Assembly (NCBI RefSeq): GCF_003285545.1
Contig: NZ_QLNV01000015.1
Span: 1 to 64,000 of the forward strand
DNA from: Sinomicrobium soli
GTDB taxonomy: Bacteria > Bacteroidota > Bacteroidia > Flavobacteriales > Flavobacteriaceae
Direction: 5' to 3'
DNA length: 64,000 nt
Shown here: positions 43,398 to 52,254 of the stretch, piece after piece
How the letters are laid out: each line of letters starts with the position of its first letter
How positions within the stretch are numbered: position 1 is the first letter of the stretch
Notes under the pieces: model-generated
Databases searched by the model: none
What the model was told of the DNA's origin: nothing
Seen by the model: only the letters and a program-made list of their open reading frames with translations
Made by a program: the position numbers and the translations under genes

Positions 43398-46223
43398 TCA
43401 GTGTGCGCTGAGCCAGTCTTCCCCGAGGCCTATTTCCACGTCCAGGGGAACAGCCAGCTGGTAGGCGTTTTCCATTTCGGACTTGATCAGCGGCCTGATC
43501 GTTTCCAGTTCGGGTTTGTAGGCATCGAATACCAGTTCGTCATGTACCTGCAGCAGCATCCTGGTTTTGAAACCGCCTTCCCGGAGCTTGCGGTGAATAC
43601 TGATCATGGCGATCTTGATGATATCGGCCGCACTGCCCTGGATGGGAGCATTTACGGCGTTTCGTTCGGCCGCCCCGCGAACCACCTGGTTCCTGGAATT
43701 GATATCGGGCAGGTAGCGCCTTCTTCCGAGTATGGTTTCCACATAGCCGTGGTCCTGTGCGAAATGTATCTGGTTGTTGATATACGCCCGGAGTTTCGGG
43801 TAGGTTTTGTAATAGGTATCTATGAGCTCCTTGGCCTCGCTTCTGGACAGGGTGGTCTGGTTGCTGAGCCCGAAAGCGGACACTCCGTAAATGATACCGA
43901 AGTTTACCGTTTTGGCATTGCTCCTCTGCTCCCGGGTCACTTCCTCCAGGGGAACGCCAAAGACCCTTGCTGCGGTGGAGGCGTGAATATCCTGTCCCTC
44001 CCCGAAGGCCCTGATCATGTTCTCTTCTTCACTCAGTGCAGCGATGATCCGCAGTTCTATCTGCGAATAGTCGGCGGCCATCAGGATATAGTCCTCATTC
44101 CGGGGTATAAAGGCTTTTCGCACCTGCCGGCCCCTTTCGGTGCGGATCGGGATATTCTGCAGGTTGGGATTGTTGCTGCTCAGCCGCCCGGTTGCGGCAA
44201 CGGCCTGGCTGTACACGGTATGTACACGGTTTGTCTTCGGGTTGATCTCGTTGGGCAGGGCGTCTACATAGGTGTTCTGCAATTTCTGAAGTTGCCGCCA
44301 CATCAGGATATCTTCCACGATCCTGTGGTCTTTAGCCAGGTAAGAGAGTACGTCTTCTGCGGTGGAATACTGCCCGGTCTTGGTCTTTTTCGGTTTGTCT
44401 ACCAGTTTCAGTTTGTCGAACAGGATGGGGCCGAGCTGTTTGGGGGAGGCCAGGTTGAACTCTTCTCCTGCCTGTTCGTATATGTTTTTTTCGAGTTCCC
44501 TGATGTCCTTGTCCAAAGCCTGTGACAGGGATTTGAGGTATTCGGTATCTACCCGGATCCCTTCGATCTCCATATCGGCAAGGACCTGTACGAGGGGAGC
44601 TTCGATCTCTTCAAACAGTTTAAGGGCATTGCGATTGGGAAGTTCTGCCTGGAACAGCTGTTTCAGCTGCAGGGTGATATCGGCATCTTCCACGGCGTAT
44701 TCCGTTTGCCTGTCGAGGGGCACATCGCGCATGGACCCCTGGTTTTTTCCCTTTTTGCCGATAAGGGCTTCTATGGGCAATGGCTGATAGTTGAGATAGG
44801 TCTCGGCAAGGACATCCATATTGTGCCTCATGTCGGGGTTGATGAGGTAATGGGCGATCATGGTATCGAACAGCTTTCCTTTTACCCTTATGTCGTACCC
44901 GGAGAGCACCTTGATATCGTACTTGAGGTTCTGCCCCGTTTTTTCGATCTTTTCGTTTTCGAAAAAGGGACGGAATTCTTCCAGGATGGCCAGGATTTCT
45001 TCCCGGTTTTCCGGCAGGGCGAGGTAATATCCCTTGCCGGCTTCCCATGAGAAAGCGATCCCTACGAGTGCTGCCTGCAATGCCTTGAGGCTGGTGGTTT
45101 CGGTGTCGAAACATACACTTGGCTGCAACATCAGTTTTTGCAGCAGCAGGCCTCTTGCCACGGGGGTATTGACCAGCTGGTACAGGTGGGGGGCTGTTTC
45201 CAGGGTCTTATAACCGCTGGTACCGGCCTCGGGCTGTGTACTCTCTTCTCCCGGATTGCCAAAGAGGTCGAACTGGGTGCCGGATTGTACCGGGGCTGTG
45301 ACTGCCGGGGTCCCGGTATCGCTTCCGGAAGTGGTTTCCTGCCCGAAAATTTTTATAAAGTTTTCCGTAAGGCGGCGAAATTCCAGTTCCTGGAAGATCT
45401 CCTTTACCTTGTCGAAATCGGGAGTGTTCAGCTCAAAATCCTCTTCGTGAAAAGCTACCGGAACATCGAGCATGATCCGGGCGAGTTCCTTGGAGAGCAA
45501 TCCCTGTCCGGCATTTTCCTTTATCTTTTCCTTCATCTTACCTTTCAGGCTGTCGGCATTGGCGATCAGGTTTTCCACGCTGCCGAATTCCCTGATGAAT
45601 TTCTTGGCCGTTTTTTCTCCCACCCCCGGAAAGCCGGGGATGTTGTCTACGGAATCTCCCATCATCCCCAGGTAATCGATCACCTGTTCGGGTTTTTCCA
45701 CCTCGAATTTCTTCTGCACTTCCGGGATGCCCCAGATCTCGATTCCGTTGCCCATCCGGGACGGGCGGTATATGAAGATATTTTCCGAAACCAGCTGGGC
45801 AAAATCCTTATCAGGGGTAACCATATAGGTGAGGTATCCCTGCTTCTCGGCCTGTTTGGCCAGGGTGCCTATAATGTCGTCTGCCTCAAAACCTTCTTTT
45901 TCGATCACCGGGATGTGCATGGCTTTCAGAATGGACTGAATATACGGAATGGCAATGCGTATGGCTTCCGGGGTTTCGTCCCGGTTGGCCTTATACGCCT
46001 CAAACATTTCCGTGCGCGCTATGGAGCCCCCCTTGTCAAATGCCACTGCGAGGTGGTCCGGTTTTTCACGTCTTATCACATCGAGAAGGGAGTTGGTAAA
46101 CCCCATGATAGCCGAGGTGTCCATACCCTTGGAATTTATCCTGGGGTTCTTGATAAAAGCATAGTATCCCCTGAATATCAATGCGTAAGCGTCCAGTAGA
46201 AAAAGGCGTTTTTGTGCTGACAT
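43398..46223 (-). CDS. polA: DNA polymerase I
   Basis: The 941-residue protein holds all three activities. The 5'-nuclease is residues about 1-290 (LFLLDAYALIFRGYYAF; EGFEADDIIGTLA). The 3'-5' exonuclease (about 350-530) keeps its metal-binding SVCFDTETTSL and the tail YAVEDADITLQL. The polymerase (about 560-941) has motif A ADYSQIELR, motif B RSNAKTVNFGIIYG and motif C VHDELVFDA. It converges with the alpha-2-macroglobulin gene; a hairpin overlaps its stop but has no T-run. Confidence 0.98.
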   Translation of the reverse strand: MSAQKRLFLLDAYALIFRGYYAFIKNPRINSKGMDTSAIMGFTNSLLDVIRREKPDHLAVAFDKGGSIARTEMFEAYKANRDETPEAIRIAIPYIQSILKAMHIPVIEKEGFEADDIIGTLAKQAEKQGYLTYMVTPDKDFAQLVSENIFIYRPSRMGNGIEIWGIPEVQKKFEVEKPEQVIDYLGMMGDSVDNIPGFPGVGEKTAKKFIREFGSVENLIANADSLKGKMKEKIKENAGQGLLSKELARIMLDVPVAFHEEDFELNTPDFDKVKEIFQELEFRRLTENFIKIFGQETTSGSDTGTPAVTAPVQSGTQFDLFGNPGEESTQPEAGTSGYKTLETAPHLYQLVNTPVARGLLLQKLMLQPSVCFDTETTSLKALQAALVGIAFSWEAGKGYYLALPENREEILAILEEFRPFFENEKIEKTGQNLKYDIKVLSGYDIRVKGKLFDTMIAHYLINPDMRHNMDVLAETYLNYQPLPIEALIGKKGKNQGSMRDVPLDRQTEYAVEDADITLQLKQLFQAELPNRNALKLFEEIEAPLVQVLADMEIEGIRVDTEYLKSLSQALDKDIRELEKNIYEQAGEEFNLASPKQLGPILFDKLKLVDKPKKTKTGQYSTAEDVLSYLAKDHRIVEDILMWRQLQKLQNTYVDALPNEINPKTNRVHTVYSQAVAATGRLSSNNPNLQNIPIRTERGRQVRKAFIPRNEDYILMAADYSQIELRIIAALSEEENMIRAFGEGQDIHASTAARVFGVPLEEVTREQRSNAKTVNFGIIYGVSAFGLSNQTTLSRSEAKELIDTYYKTYPKLRAYINNQIHFAQDHGYVETILGRRRYLPDINSRNQVVRGAAERNAVNAPIQGSAADIIKIAMISIHRKLREGGFKTRMLLQVHDELVFDAYKPELETIRPLIKSEMENAYQLAVPLDVEIGLGEDWLSAH

Positions 46224-46294
46224 AAGTATTGTTGACGTTTGTTGGTGTAAAAGTAAGGATTTAATCGCACTCCCCGGAAGTAATCTCCGCTGTG

Positions 46295-46326
46295 TTGCTC
46301 CGGGATACCCGAATGCGCTATATTTG
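46295..46326 (+). promoter_or_regulatory. promoter upstream of anmK
   Basis: TATATTTG (46319-46326) is an exact -7 match and TTG (46295-46297) stands 21 bases upstream. It faces anmK, 268 bases away. Confidence 0.55.
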
Positions 46327-46398
46327 CATATAAAAGCCTGGCCCCGGGACCGGGGAAATGACGGAATGGGCGGAAGTCGGAAGCTTGAAGTCGGGAGT

Positions 46399-46517
46399 TG
46401 TCATTCCGACGAAGGAGGAATCTGCGGTCTTTCGGGGATGCTGTTGAAGTTCCTTTGATCGCTGGGGGAAATTCTTCCCCCGACCAAGGGTCGGGACGGG
46501 CTTCGCTCAGAATGACA
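46399..46517. repeat. dispersed element with TGTCATTC/GAATGACA ends, copy 1
   Basis: The 119-base element begins TGTCATTCCGAC and ends CAGAATGACA, so its 8-base ends are perfect inverted repeats. Inside is TGCTGTTGAAGTTCCTTTG, which is shared with the copy at 61359-61509 (one mismatch), and a CTGGGGGAAATTCTTCCCCC palindrome. It encodes nothing. It looks like a short non-autonomous (MITE-like) or structural repeat. Confidence 0.7.
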
Positions 46518-46547
46518 ACTATAGCCAGTTCAGAATTCAGAGCCCAG

Positions 46548-46585
46548 ACTAAGAACTAAACAACTACCAACTAACAACTAAATAA
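46548..46585 (+). repeat. AACTAAGAACT-type heptamer tract before anmK
   Basis: GACTAAGAACTAAACAACTACC-like units run up to 9 bases before the anmK start. AACTACCAACTAACAA.CTAAA is shared with 5030-5051. Confidence 0.6.
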
Positions 46586-46593
46586 ACCAAACC

Positions 46594-47781
46594 ATGCAGC
46601 ACTCCATAGCAAAACTGTACGAGATCGCCCGGAAAAAGTCACGCCTGATCATCGGCCTGATGAGCGGTACTTCCCTCGATGGCCTGGATATCGCCCTATG
46701 CAGGGTGAAGGGGCATGGGACGGATACGGAAGCGGAGCTGCTGCGGTTTGTTACGGTTCCCTATACGGATACCTTCAGGAACCGTATCGGTGAAATATTT
46801 GCAAGGGAGTCCGGGAGTATAGAACAATTGTGCCTGCTGCATCCCTATATAGCGGAAGTACACGCCGGTATGATACTGCAGGCATTGAAGGACTGGGGGG
46901 TGGGGCCCGGAGAAGTAGACCTTGTGGGCAGTCACGGGCAGACTATCTATCACGCCCCGCAGCGCTATCACGGCCGTGCCGGGTTTTCCGATGCTACCCT
47001 TCAGCTGGGCGATGGCGACCATCTTGCGGTAAGGACCGGGATTATCACCCTGTCTGATTTCAGGCAGAAACAGGTTGCCGCGGGAGGCGAAGGAGCCCCT
47101 CTGGCCGTATACGGTGATTACCTGCTTTTTGCGGATGCCGCCACATCGCGGCTATTGCTCAATATCGGCGGTATTGCCAATCTTACCTTTCTTCCTGCCG
47201 GGGCTGGTTTTAACGAGGTTTTCTGTACGGATACCGGACCGGGGAATACGCTTATGGATGCCTATGTAAAAAAGTATTTTGACCTGCCTTTTGACCGGGA
47301 TGCCCTGATTTCACGACGGGGGCGCCTGCACGGGAAACTGCTGGAAGCCTTGCTGGACGATCCCTTTTTTACGGGGAGCGAATCCCGGACAACAGGACCG
47401 GAATTGTTTAACCTGAATTATCTGGACAGGGCACTTGAACATTGCGGAGGTGTGGTGTCCCATGAGGATGTGCTCCATACCCTGGCCCGTTTTACAGTGG
47501 AAGGGATCGTAAAATGTATACGGGAACGGGGGGTTCCGGAGGGGGTAAGCGGTTTTGTAAGTGGCGGGGGCGCTTCCAACCCCCTGCTGATGGAACTGCT
47601 CAGGGCATCCTGTTCCGGGATGGAGTTTACGGATACCTCATCGCTGGGACTCGACCCCGATGCCAAGGAAGCGGTACTGTTTGCCCTGCTGGCCAATGAA
47701 ACTGTGGCGGGCACTTCGGAATTACAGGGTTCCCCGGCCCATCCGTGGGTGAGTATGGGAAAGATCAGCCTGCCGGAATAG
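46594..47781 (+). CDS. anmK: anhydro-N-acetylmuramic acid kinase
   Basis: AnmK opens and phosphorylates 1,6-anhydro-MurNAc from murein turnover, giving MurNAc-6-phosphate. The 395-residue protein has the ATP-binding GLMSGTSLDGLDIA (about residues 21-34), VDLVGSHGQTIYH, LLNIGGIANLTFL and FCTDTGPGNTLMDAY, all classical for the family. A TonB-like gene ends 7 bases away, facing it. Confidence 0.96.
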   Translation: MQHSIAKLYEIARKKSRLIIGLMSGTSLDGLDIALCRVKGHGTDTEAELLRFVTVPYTDTFRNRIGEIFARESGSIEQLCLLHPYIAEVHAGMILQALKDWGVGPGEVDLVGSHGQTIYHAPQRYHGRAGFSDATLQLGDGDHLAVRTGIITLSDFRQKQVAAGGEGAPLAVYGDYLLFADAATSRLLLNIGGIANLTFLPAGAGFNEVFCTDTGPGNTLMDAYVKKYFDLPFDRDALISRRGRLHGKLLEALLDDPFFTGSESRTTGPELFNLNYLDRALEHCGGVVSHEDVLHTLARFTVEGIVKCIRERGVPEGVSGFVSGGGASNPLLMELLRASCSGMEFTDTSSLGLDPDAKEAVLFALLANETVAGTSELQGSPAHPWVSMGKISLPE

Positions 47782-47788
47782 CCGGGGC

Positions 47789-48529
47789 TTATTCTCCCTG
47801 GAAGTGGTAGGTGATGGTGCCCCGTTGTTCTCCCCGGTCTTCACTGCTCTCGAAGGTGGCTTGCAGGGCATAGGTGATGGCCTGCTCTACCAGGCAGCCG
47901 TTATCGGATGTGGAACTCTTCCTGTTAAAATCGGCGTGGGTTACCTGTCCGGCAGCATTTACCCGGATATTGACTACGACCTTACCCCTGGCGGAGCAGG
48001 TGTATACGGGGTTGGGCAGGTAGCGATGGACCCTGTTTAGCAGGGAATACGAAATGGAGCTGTGCCGGTTTACGCTATTGTTTTTTACCGTTGCCCGGGA
48101 GCTGTCGTCCCCGTCTGACCTTTCGGATTTCTGCGGGGTTTCTTCCGGCGTTTCCGCCGGGATTGTCCCTTCGTCGGAAGCTTCGTTTTCGGTCGTATTA
48201 CGGGGAGTTTCGGCCGTAGTTTCTTCCTCGTGGTCTTCTTCGGCCTCTTCCGATCTTTTTCCTTCCCGGAGTTCTTCAAGTGTCCTGAATTCCCTGACCT
48301 CTCTCTCGAACCTGCTCTTTACCGATTCGTTATAGGCCATATGGGTCTGAAGCTGGTTTTTCTCCTCCGGGACCTTCATCTCCTGTTCGACAGTTTCCTC
48401 GATCCGGAGTTCGAACAGGTACTCCTTTTCTTCCTGTCCGGAAAGGTGGATATTGAACAGTATAAGGGCCAGGAGCATCACGGAGAGTGATGACAGCAGC
48501 AGTGCGTATTGTTTCCTGTTCAATTCCAT
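47789..48529 (-). CDS. membrane-anchored protein with TonB C-terminal-like domain
   Basis: The 246-residue protein has one N-terminal membrane helix (about residues 9-30), a charged periplasmic coil rich in Glu, Arg and Lys (residues 40-140) and a C-terminal globular part (PNPVYTCSARGKVVVNIRVNAAGQVTHADF.. CLVEQAITYALQATF), which resembles the TonB C-terminal fold seen in Bacteroidota. Two cysteines there could pair. It is not next to ExbB/ExbD genes here, so its partner is uncertain. truB lies 103 bases upstream on the same strand. Confidence 0.78.
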   Translation of the reverse strand: MELNRKQYALLLSSLSVMLLALILFNIHLSGQEEKEYLFELRIEETVEQEMKVPEEKNQLQTHMAYNESVKSRFEREVREFRTLEELREGKRSEEAEEDHEEETTAETPRNTTENEASDEGTIPAETPEETPQKSERSDGDDSSRATVKNNSVNRHSSISYSLLNRVHRYLPNPVYTCSARGKVVVNIRVNAAGQVTHADFNRKSSTSDNGCLVEQAITYALQATFESSEDRGEQRGTITYHFQGE

Positions 48530-48632
48530 ACCTTATTATAACGCCCGAACCGCAAAATAATTGGGTGAGAAACTGCATACAGTTCCTGGAAAACGGACGG
48601 GTCCGGGTTTTTTGCGAAAATATACTAAAAAA

Positions 48633-49340
48633 TCACGGGCTTTCACGGAGGTTTTCCACGAAGGTTTCCGGGCCAACGGCTTCCCCGACCCGGTAATGGC
48701 CTATGGCCGTACGGCGAAGCGCGGAAAGGTGTGCCCCCGATCGCAGGGCCTGCCCGAAATCGTGGGCGAGGGAGCGTATGTAAGTGCCTTTGCTGCATAC
48801 GACGCGGAAATTGATCTCCGGGAAATTGCGGTCGTCTGTCTCAAAGGTGTGTATGGTTACTTTTCTCGGGGCGATCTCTACTTCCTGCCCTTTCCGGGCG
48901 TGTTCGTACAGCCTTTTTCCGTCTTTTTTAATGGCGGAGAACACCGGGGGTACCTGCGCTGTTTCTCCTGTGAATGCCGCCGCGGCCTCCCGGATCAGCT
49001 CCGGGGTAATGTGTACGGTGGGCCAGGTGCGGTCTATCTCCGTTTCCAGGTCGTATGAAGGGGTGGTAGCCCCAAGGGTAATGGTCCCGGTGTATTCCTT
49101 GACCTGCCCCTGGAGTTCCGGTATTTTTTTGGTGAATTTACCGGTGCAGAGGATCAGCAACCCTGTAGCGAGGGGGTCCAGGGTCCCGGCGTGGCCTACC
49201 TTGATCTTCCTGAGGCCGAACTTTTTCCGGATGGCCCACCTGACCTTGTTTACCACCTGGAACGATGACCAGTGCAGGGGTTTGTCGATAAGGAGAACCT
49301 GCCCTTCTTGAAAATGTTCGGCAGAAAAATTATCCTTCAT
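48633..49340 (-). CDS. truB: tRNA pseudouridine(55) synthase
   Basis: TruB makes pseudouridine at position 55 in the T-loop of most tRNAs. The 235-residue protein has VLLIDKPLHWSSFQVVNKVR and the catalytic GHAGTLDPLATGLL (Asp55), with CSKGTYIRSLAHDFG near the end. The long PUA extension of E. coli TruB is missing, as in many Bacteroidota. Confidence 0.96.
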   Translation of the reverse strand: MKDNFSAEHFQEGQVLLIDKPLHWSSFQVVNKVRWAIRKKFGLRKIKVGHAGTLDPLATGLLILCTGKFTKKIPELQGQVKEYTGTITLGATTPSYDLETEIDRTWPTVHITPELIREAAAAFTGETAQVPPVFSAIKKDGKRLYEHARKGQEVEIAPRKVTIHTFETDDRNFPEINFRVVCSKGTYIRSLAHDFGQALRSGAHLSALRRTAIGHYRVGEAVGPETFVENLRESP

Positions 49341-49474
49341 TTCTGGTAAATGATCTTTTTTGCGAAGGTACGCAAATGTGATAAATTTTTATGCAGTTTT
49401 TACTGGTATAAAACCTGGTGTACCTATCCCTGACGTTGCGGATTATTTAATGTTTCGGGCTTTCAAACCCTCCG

Positions 49475-49514
49475 TCAGAACAAAGTTCTGCCACCTCCCT
49501 TCGTCTGAAGGGAG
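49475..49514. repeat. CTCCCTTC hairpin element, left of the DUF559 gene
   Basis: CAGAAC/GTTCTG (49476-49490) is followed by CTCCCTTC (49495-49502) pairing with GAAGGGAG (49507-49514) around GTCT. CCTCCGTCAG stands just before it. It lies 13 bases past the DUF559 stop on the minus strand, and TTTTT follows on the plus strand. Confidence 0.65.
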
Positions 49515-49526
49515 GAGTTTTTACTG

Positions 49527-49889
49527 TTACTCTAAATGTTCTTTGATTTCCTGTATAACGGATTCAAAATTTTGGAATACCATTTTATTTTCAAAACGCA
49601 ATAGGTGATATCCTGCACTATTTAGGGTCTGTGTACGTCGAAGATCATATTCTTCTGAGGCATGATTATTGTATACTTCTCCGTCCAGTTCTATAATAAG
49701 ATGTGCCTGTGCACAATAAAAATCTACAATATAACCGGCTATACTGTGTTGCCGAGTAAAACGATATCCATCAATTTTCCTCGCTTTAATATGCTTCCAT
49801 AAAAAAGCTTCAGCTGGAGTCATATTTTTACGCAATTCCCTCCGAAATCTTTTGAGGGGTTTAATGTTATGTATAGGTGATTTTTTCAC
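49527..49889 (-). CDS. DUF559 family endonuclease-like protein
   Basis: The 120-residue protein belongs to the DUF559 branch of PD-(D/E)XK nucleases related to very-short-patch-repair enzymes. It shows LRKNMTPAEAFLWKHIKARKI, then QHSIAGYIVDFYC with Asp56 and LIIELDGEVY with Glu68 and Asp70, the metal and catalytic residues. No partner methylase is present. Hairpin repeats of nearly identical design lie on both sides, at 49475-49514 and 49976-49997. Confidence 0.9.
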   Translation of the reverse strand: MKKSPIHNIKPLKRFRRELRKNMTPAEAFLWKHIKARKIDGYRFTRQHSIAGYIVDFYCAQAHLIIELDGEVYNNHASEEYDLRRTQTLNSAGYHLLRFENKMVFQNFESVIQEIKEHLE

Positions 49890-49975
49890 TTGTACAAGAT
49901 AGTGTTTATTTTTCTACAAAATACTTTTTGAGGGATTTTTCCTTCACTTTTTGAAATGAATACAGGTTGAAGACT

Positions 49976-49997
49976 CCCCTCTTCAGATGAAGAGGGG
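49976..49997. repeat. CCCCTCTTC hairpin element, right of the DUF559 gene
   Basis: CCCCTCTTC (49976-49984) pairs perfectly with GAAGAGGGG (49989-49997) around AGAT. The stem composition and 4-base loop mirror the left element, suggesting that both belong to one repeat family. Confidence 0.65.
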
Positions 49998-50057
49998 ATA
50001 TGCCATGGTAAAAGATCAGATGAGTTATTTTTCCGGTTTGCCTGCCGAAGGTATTGA

Positions 50058-50855
50058 TTACAAGGATAAAAAGGAATAAACAATAACCACGGCCCCTACG
50101 ATAAGGCAGTATACCGCAAAATAGGTGAGTTTGCTGTTCCGTACCAGCCTGATCATCCAGGTACAGGCGAGCAGTCCGGAGAAAAAGGCCGCGGCAAAAC
50201 CTATGGCCAGGGGGGTGATCTGCTCCGGTTCGAAACTTATTTTTCCGGAGAGCAGTTCCCGGGCAATGCTCCCGAATATGAGGGGCACTACCATGAGAAA
50301 GGAGAAACGTGCGGCTTTGCTCTTGTCGATCCCGAGCAGTACCGAGGCCGAAATGGTGGAGCCGCTCCGGGATATTCCGGGGAGCATGGCGATGGCCTGG
50401 GCTATCCCTATGATAAAGGCATTGCCGTAGGTGACGCTTTTTGAGGTGTCTTTGGCACGGTCTGCAAGGAACAGCAGTAATGCCGTAATGAGCAGCATAA
50501 ACCCTACCAGCTGTATGTTCTCTCCGAAAAGCTGCTCGAGGTGTTCCTCGAAAAAAAGGCCGACAAAGACTGCGGGGATCATGGATATGAGGATCTTGAA
50601 TGAAAACCGGGTTTCCTCGTTGTCCCTGAACCGGAACAGTCCGCGGAGGATTTCGACCACTTCTTTCCGGAATATCACTATGGTACTCAGGGCGGTGGCA
50701 AAGTGAAGTACTACGGTAAAGATAAGGCTCTCTTCAGGGATGGAGTTATCGCCGAGCAGGGCCTTTCCTATTTCGAGATGACCGCTGGAAGAAACGGGCA
50801 GGAATTCGGTGAGCCCCTGGATGATCCCCAGGATAATTGCATCAATAATGTCCAT
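50058..50855 (-). CDS. uppP: undecaprenyl-diphosphate phosphatase
   Basis: UppP recycles the lipid carrier of cell-wall synthesis in the inner membrane. The 265-residue polytopic protein has GLTEFLPVSSSGHLEIG (Glu17, His26) and LPGISRSGSTISASVLLG, the two active-site repeats. It is downstream of ftsX and a DUF3098 gene on the same strand, all envelope functions. Confidence 0.97.
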   Translation of the reverse strand: MDIIDAIILGIIQGLTEFLPVSSSGHLEIGKALLGDNSIPEESLIFTVVLHFATALSTIVIFRKEVVEILRGLFRFRDNEETRFSFKILISMIPAVFVGLFFEEHLEQLFGENIQLVGFMLLITALLLFLADRAKDTSKSVTYGNAFIIGIAQAIAMLPGISRSGSTISASVLLGIDKSKAARFSFLMVVPLIFGSIARELLSGKISFEPEQITPLAIGFAAAFFSGLLACTWMIRLVRNSKLTYFAVYCLIVGAVVIVYSFLSL

Positions 50856-50978
50856 ATGTCACTGTCGGGTTATGATCTTTTATCTGACTAAACGAAGGGG
50901 GAAGCGGTTTATTGGATGTTAAGTTATTCGGTTATTGGATTAGTGGGTCGGTTTTGCCTGAATACGCAATTGACCTGG

Positions 50979-51242
50979 TTATTCGTTTTTGTCCTTTTTT
51001 GTTTTCGGGGACAGCAGGATGGCGTATATCTGCAGGGCAAAACCGATGATGACGAGAGTGGGGGCGACCCTGATCCTGCGGAAACTGAATATCTCGGGGT
51101 TAAAGGTAGTGGGGTCGTCCGTGCCTCCGCCACTCATCAGGATAAATCCCAGAGCTATGAGGGCGAGGCCCGTGAACATGATCGTATAATTTTTTTTCCC
51201 GAATATGAATTCCTGTTGCGATTGTTTATCTTTTTTATTCAT
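50979..51242 (-). CDS. DUF3098 small membrane protein
   Basis: This 87-residue protein has two membrane helices (about residues 20-37 and 60-78) with a short loop containing SGGGTDDPTTFNPEIFSFRRI, the marker of DUF3098. Function is unknown. It regularly sits between ftsX and uppP in Bacteroidota, and here it is 12 bases after ftsX. Confidence 0.88.
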   Translation of the reverse strand: MNKKDKQSQQEFIFGKKNYTIMFTGLALIALGFILMSGGGTDDPTTFNPEIFSFRRIRVAPTLVIIGFALQIYAILLSPKTKKDKNE

Positions 51243-51254
51243 AATGTCGTTTTA

Positions 51255-52133
51255 TTAGTAATACAAGTCGTCCGTACGCAGGTTCAGGAACCTCTGGGCG
51301 GCGAAATAGGTGCTGATCCAGCTTATGACCGCTCCCATCAGGAATATGCCGGCAAACAGCATCATGAGCAGGGCCGGGTCCTGCATCAGGCCGAGTTCCG
51401 GAAATCTCTGGTCGAAATAATACAGGCATGCGGCCATGGCTGCCACGGCGATGATGGCCCCTATGATACCCAGTTTAACGCTGGTCCAGATAAACGGCTT
51501 CCGTATAAAGCGTTTTGTGGCCCCTACCATCTGCATGGTTTTAATGATAAACCGCTTCGAATAGATGGATAGCCTTATGGAGCTGTTGATCAGCAGGACG
51601 GCTATGATGGTAAAAGCGCCGCTGGCCAGCAATATCCAGAGGCTTAGCCGTTTGATGTTCCTGTTGAGCAGGGTGATAAGAGGGCGGTCGTAGGACACTT
51701 CGTCCACGAAGTTCTTTGCTCCTATCTCCCCGGCAATTTCTTCCAGTTTCTGCGCGTCTACAAAATCAGCCTTCAACCTGACATCTATGGAGTTCTGCAG
51801 GGGGTTGTACCCGAGGAAGTCCATAAAATTCTCTCCCATTTCCTCGCTCTGGGCTTCCGCAGCAGCTTCCTTGGAAACGAATGCCACTGATTTGGTATAT
51901 TCGGCCAGGGCAAGGCTTTTCTGCAATTGTTCGATTTCCGTCTTTTTGGCATCGTCTTTCAGGAAAACGGACACGGCTACCTGTTCCTTGAAGTGATCGG
52001 CCAGTTTTTTGGTGTTGATCACCATCATGCCCAGCATGCCCAGCAGAAATAATACGAGAGATATACTGAGTATGACGGAGAAATACGAGGAGATCAGTCT
52101 CCGTTTCTGGTATCTTTCAAACGATTTGCTCAT
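51255..52133 (-). CDS. ftsX: cell-division permease-like protein FtsX
   Basis: FtsX works with the ATPase FtsE to control cell-wall hydrolases at the septum. The 292-residue protein has an N-terminal helix (about residues 17-37), a periplasmic domain, and three more helices ending in the MacB/FtsX-type domain (SLWILLASGAFTIIAVLLINSSIRLSIYSKR). ftsE is not adjacent in this window. Confidence 0.94.
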   Translation of the reverse strand: MSKSFERYQKRRLISSYFSVILSISLVLFLLGMLGMMVINTKKLADHFKEQVAVSVFLKDDAKKTEIEQLQKSLALAEYTKSVAFVSKEAAAEAQSEEMGENFMDFLGYNPLQNSIDVRLKADFVDAQKLEEIAGEIGAKNFVDEVSYDRPLITLLNRNIKRLSLWILLASGAFTIIAVLLINSSIRLSIYSKRFIIKTMQMVGATKRFIRKPFIWTSVKLGIIGAIIAVAAMAACLYYFDQRFPELGLMQDPALLMMLFAGIFLMGAVISWISTYFAAQRFLNLRTDDLYY

Positions 52134-52163
52134 GGATTGTTACCTGTTTTTCCGGCTTCCCTG

Positions 52164-52171
52164 CAAATATA
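52164..52171 (-). promoter_or_regulatory. -7 element of ftsX
   Basis: The minus strand reads TATATTTG, an exact match, 30 bases before the ftsX start. Confidence 0.6.
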
Positions 52172-52254
52172 ACGAATTCATAATTCGAATCTTGCCTCCG
52201 GAAGCCGGATTCATAAAAAAAGCGTATTCATTTGCTGTATTACCTGTTTGTGTT

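Larger units (their letters stand above)
46224..46593. other. 370-base intergenic region with promoter and repeats
   Basis: Between polA and anmK the sequence holds, from left to right, a plus-strand promoter (46295-46326), a dispersed element (46399-46517) and a heptamer tract (46548-46585). No gene is present. If the promoter serves anmK, its leader is about 260 bases and contains both repeats. Confidence 0.6.

Noticed and set aside
43395-43414. GGCTCAG/CTGAGCC hairpin as terminator for polA and the alpha-2-macroglobulin gene
   Set aside because: The stem overlaps the last codons of polA and has no T-run on either side. It may be chance or a weak convergent signal.
46548-46585. Heptamer tracts as a CRISPR array
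   Set aside because: Units are 7-11 bases and irregular, have no unique spacers, and no cas genes are present.
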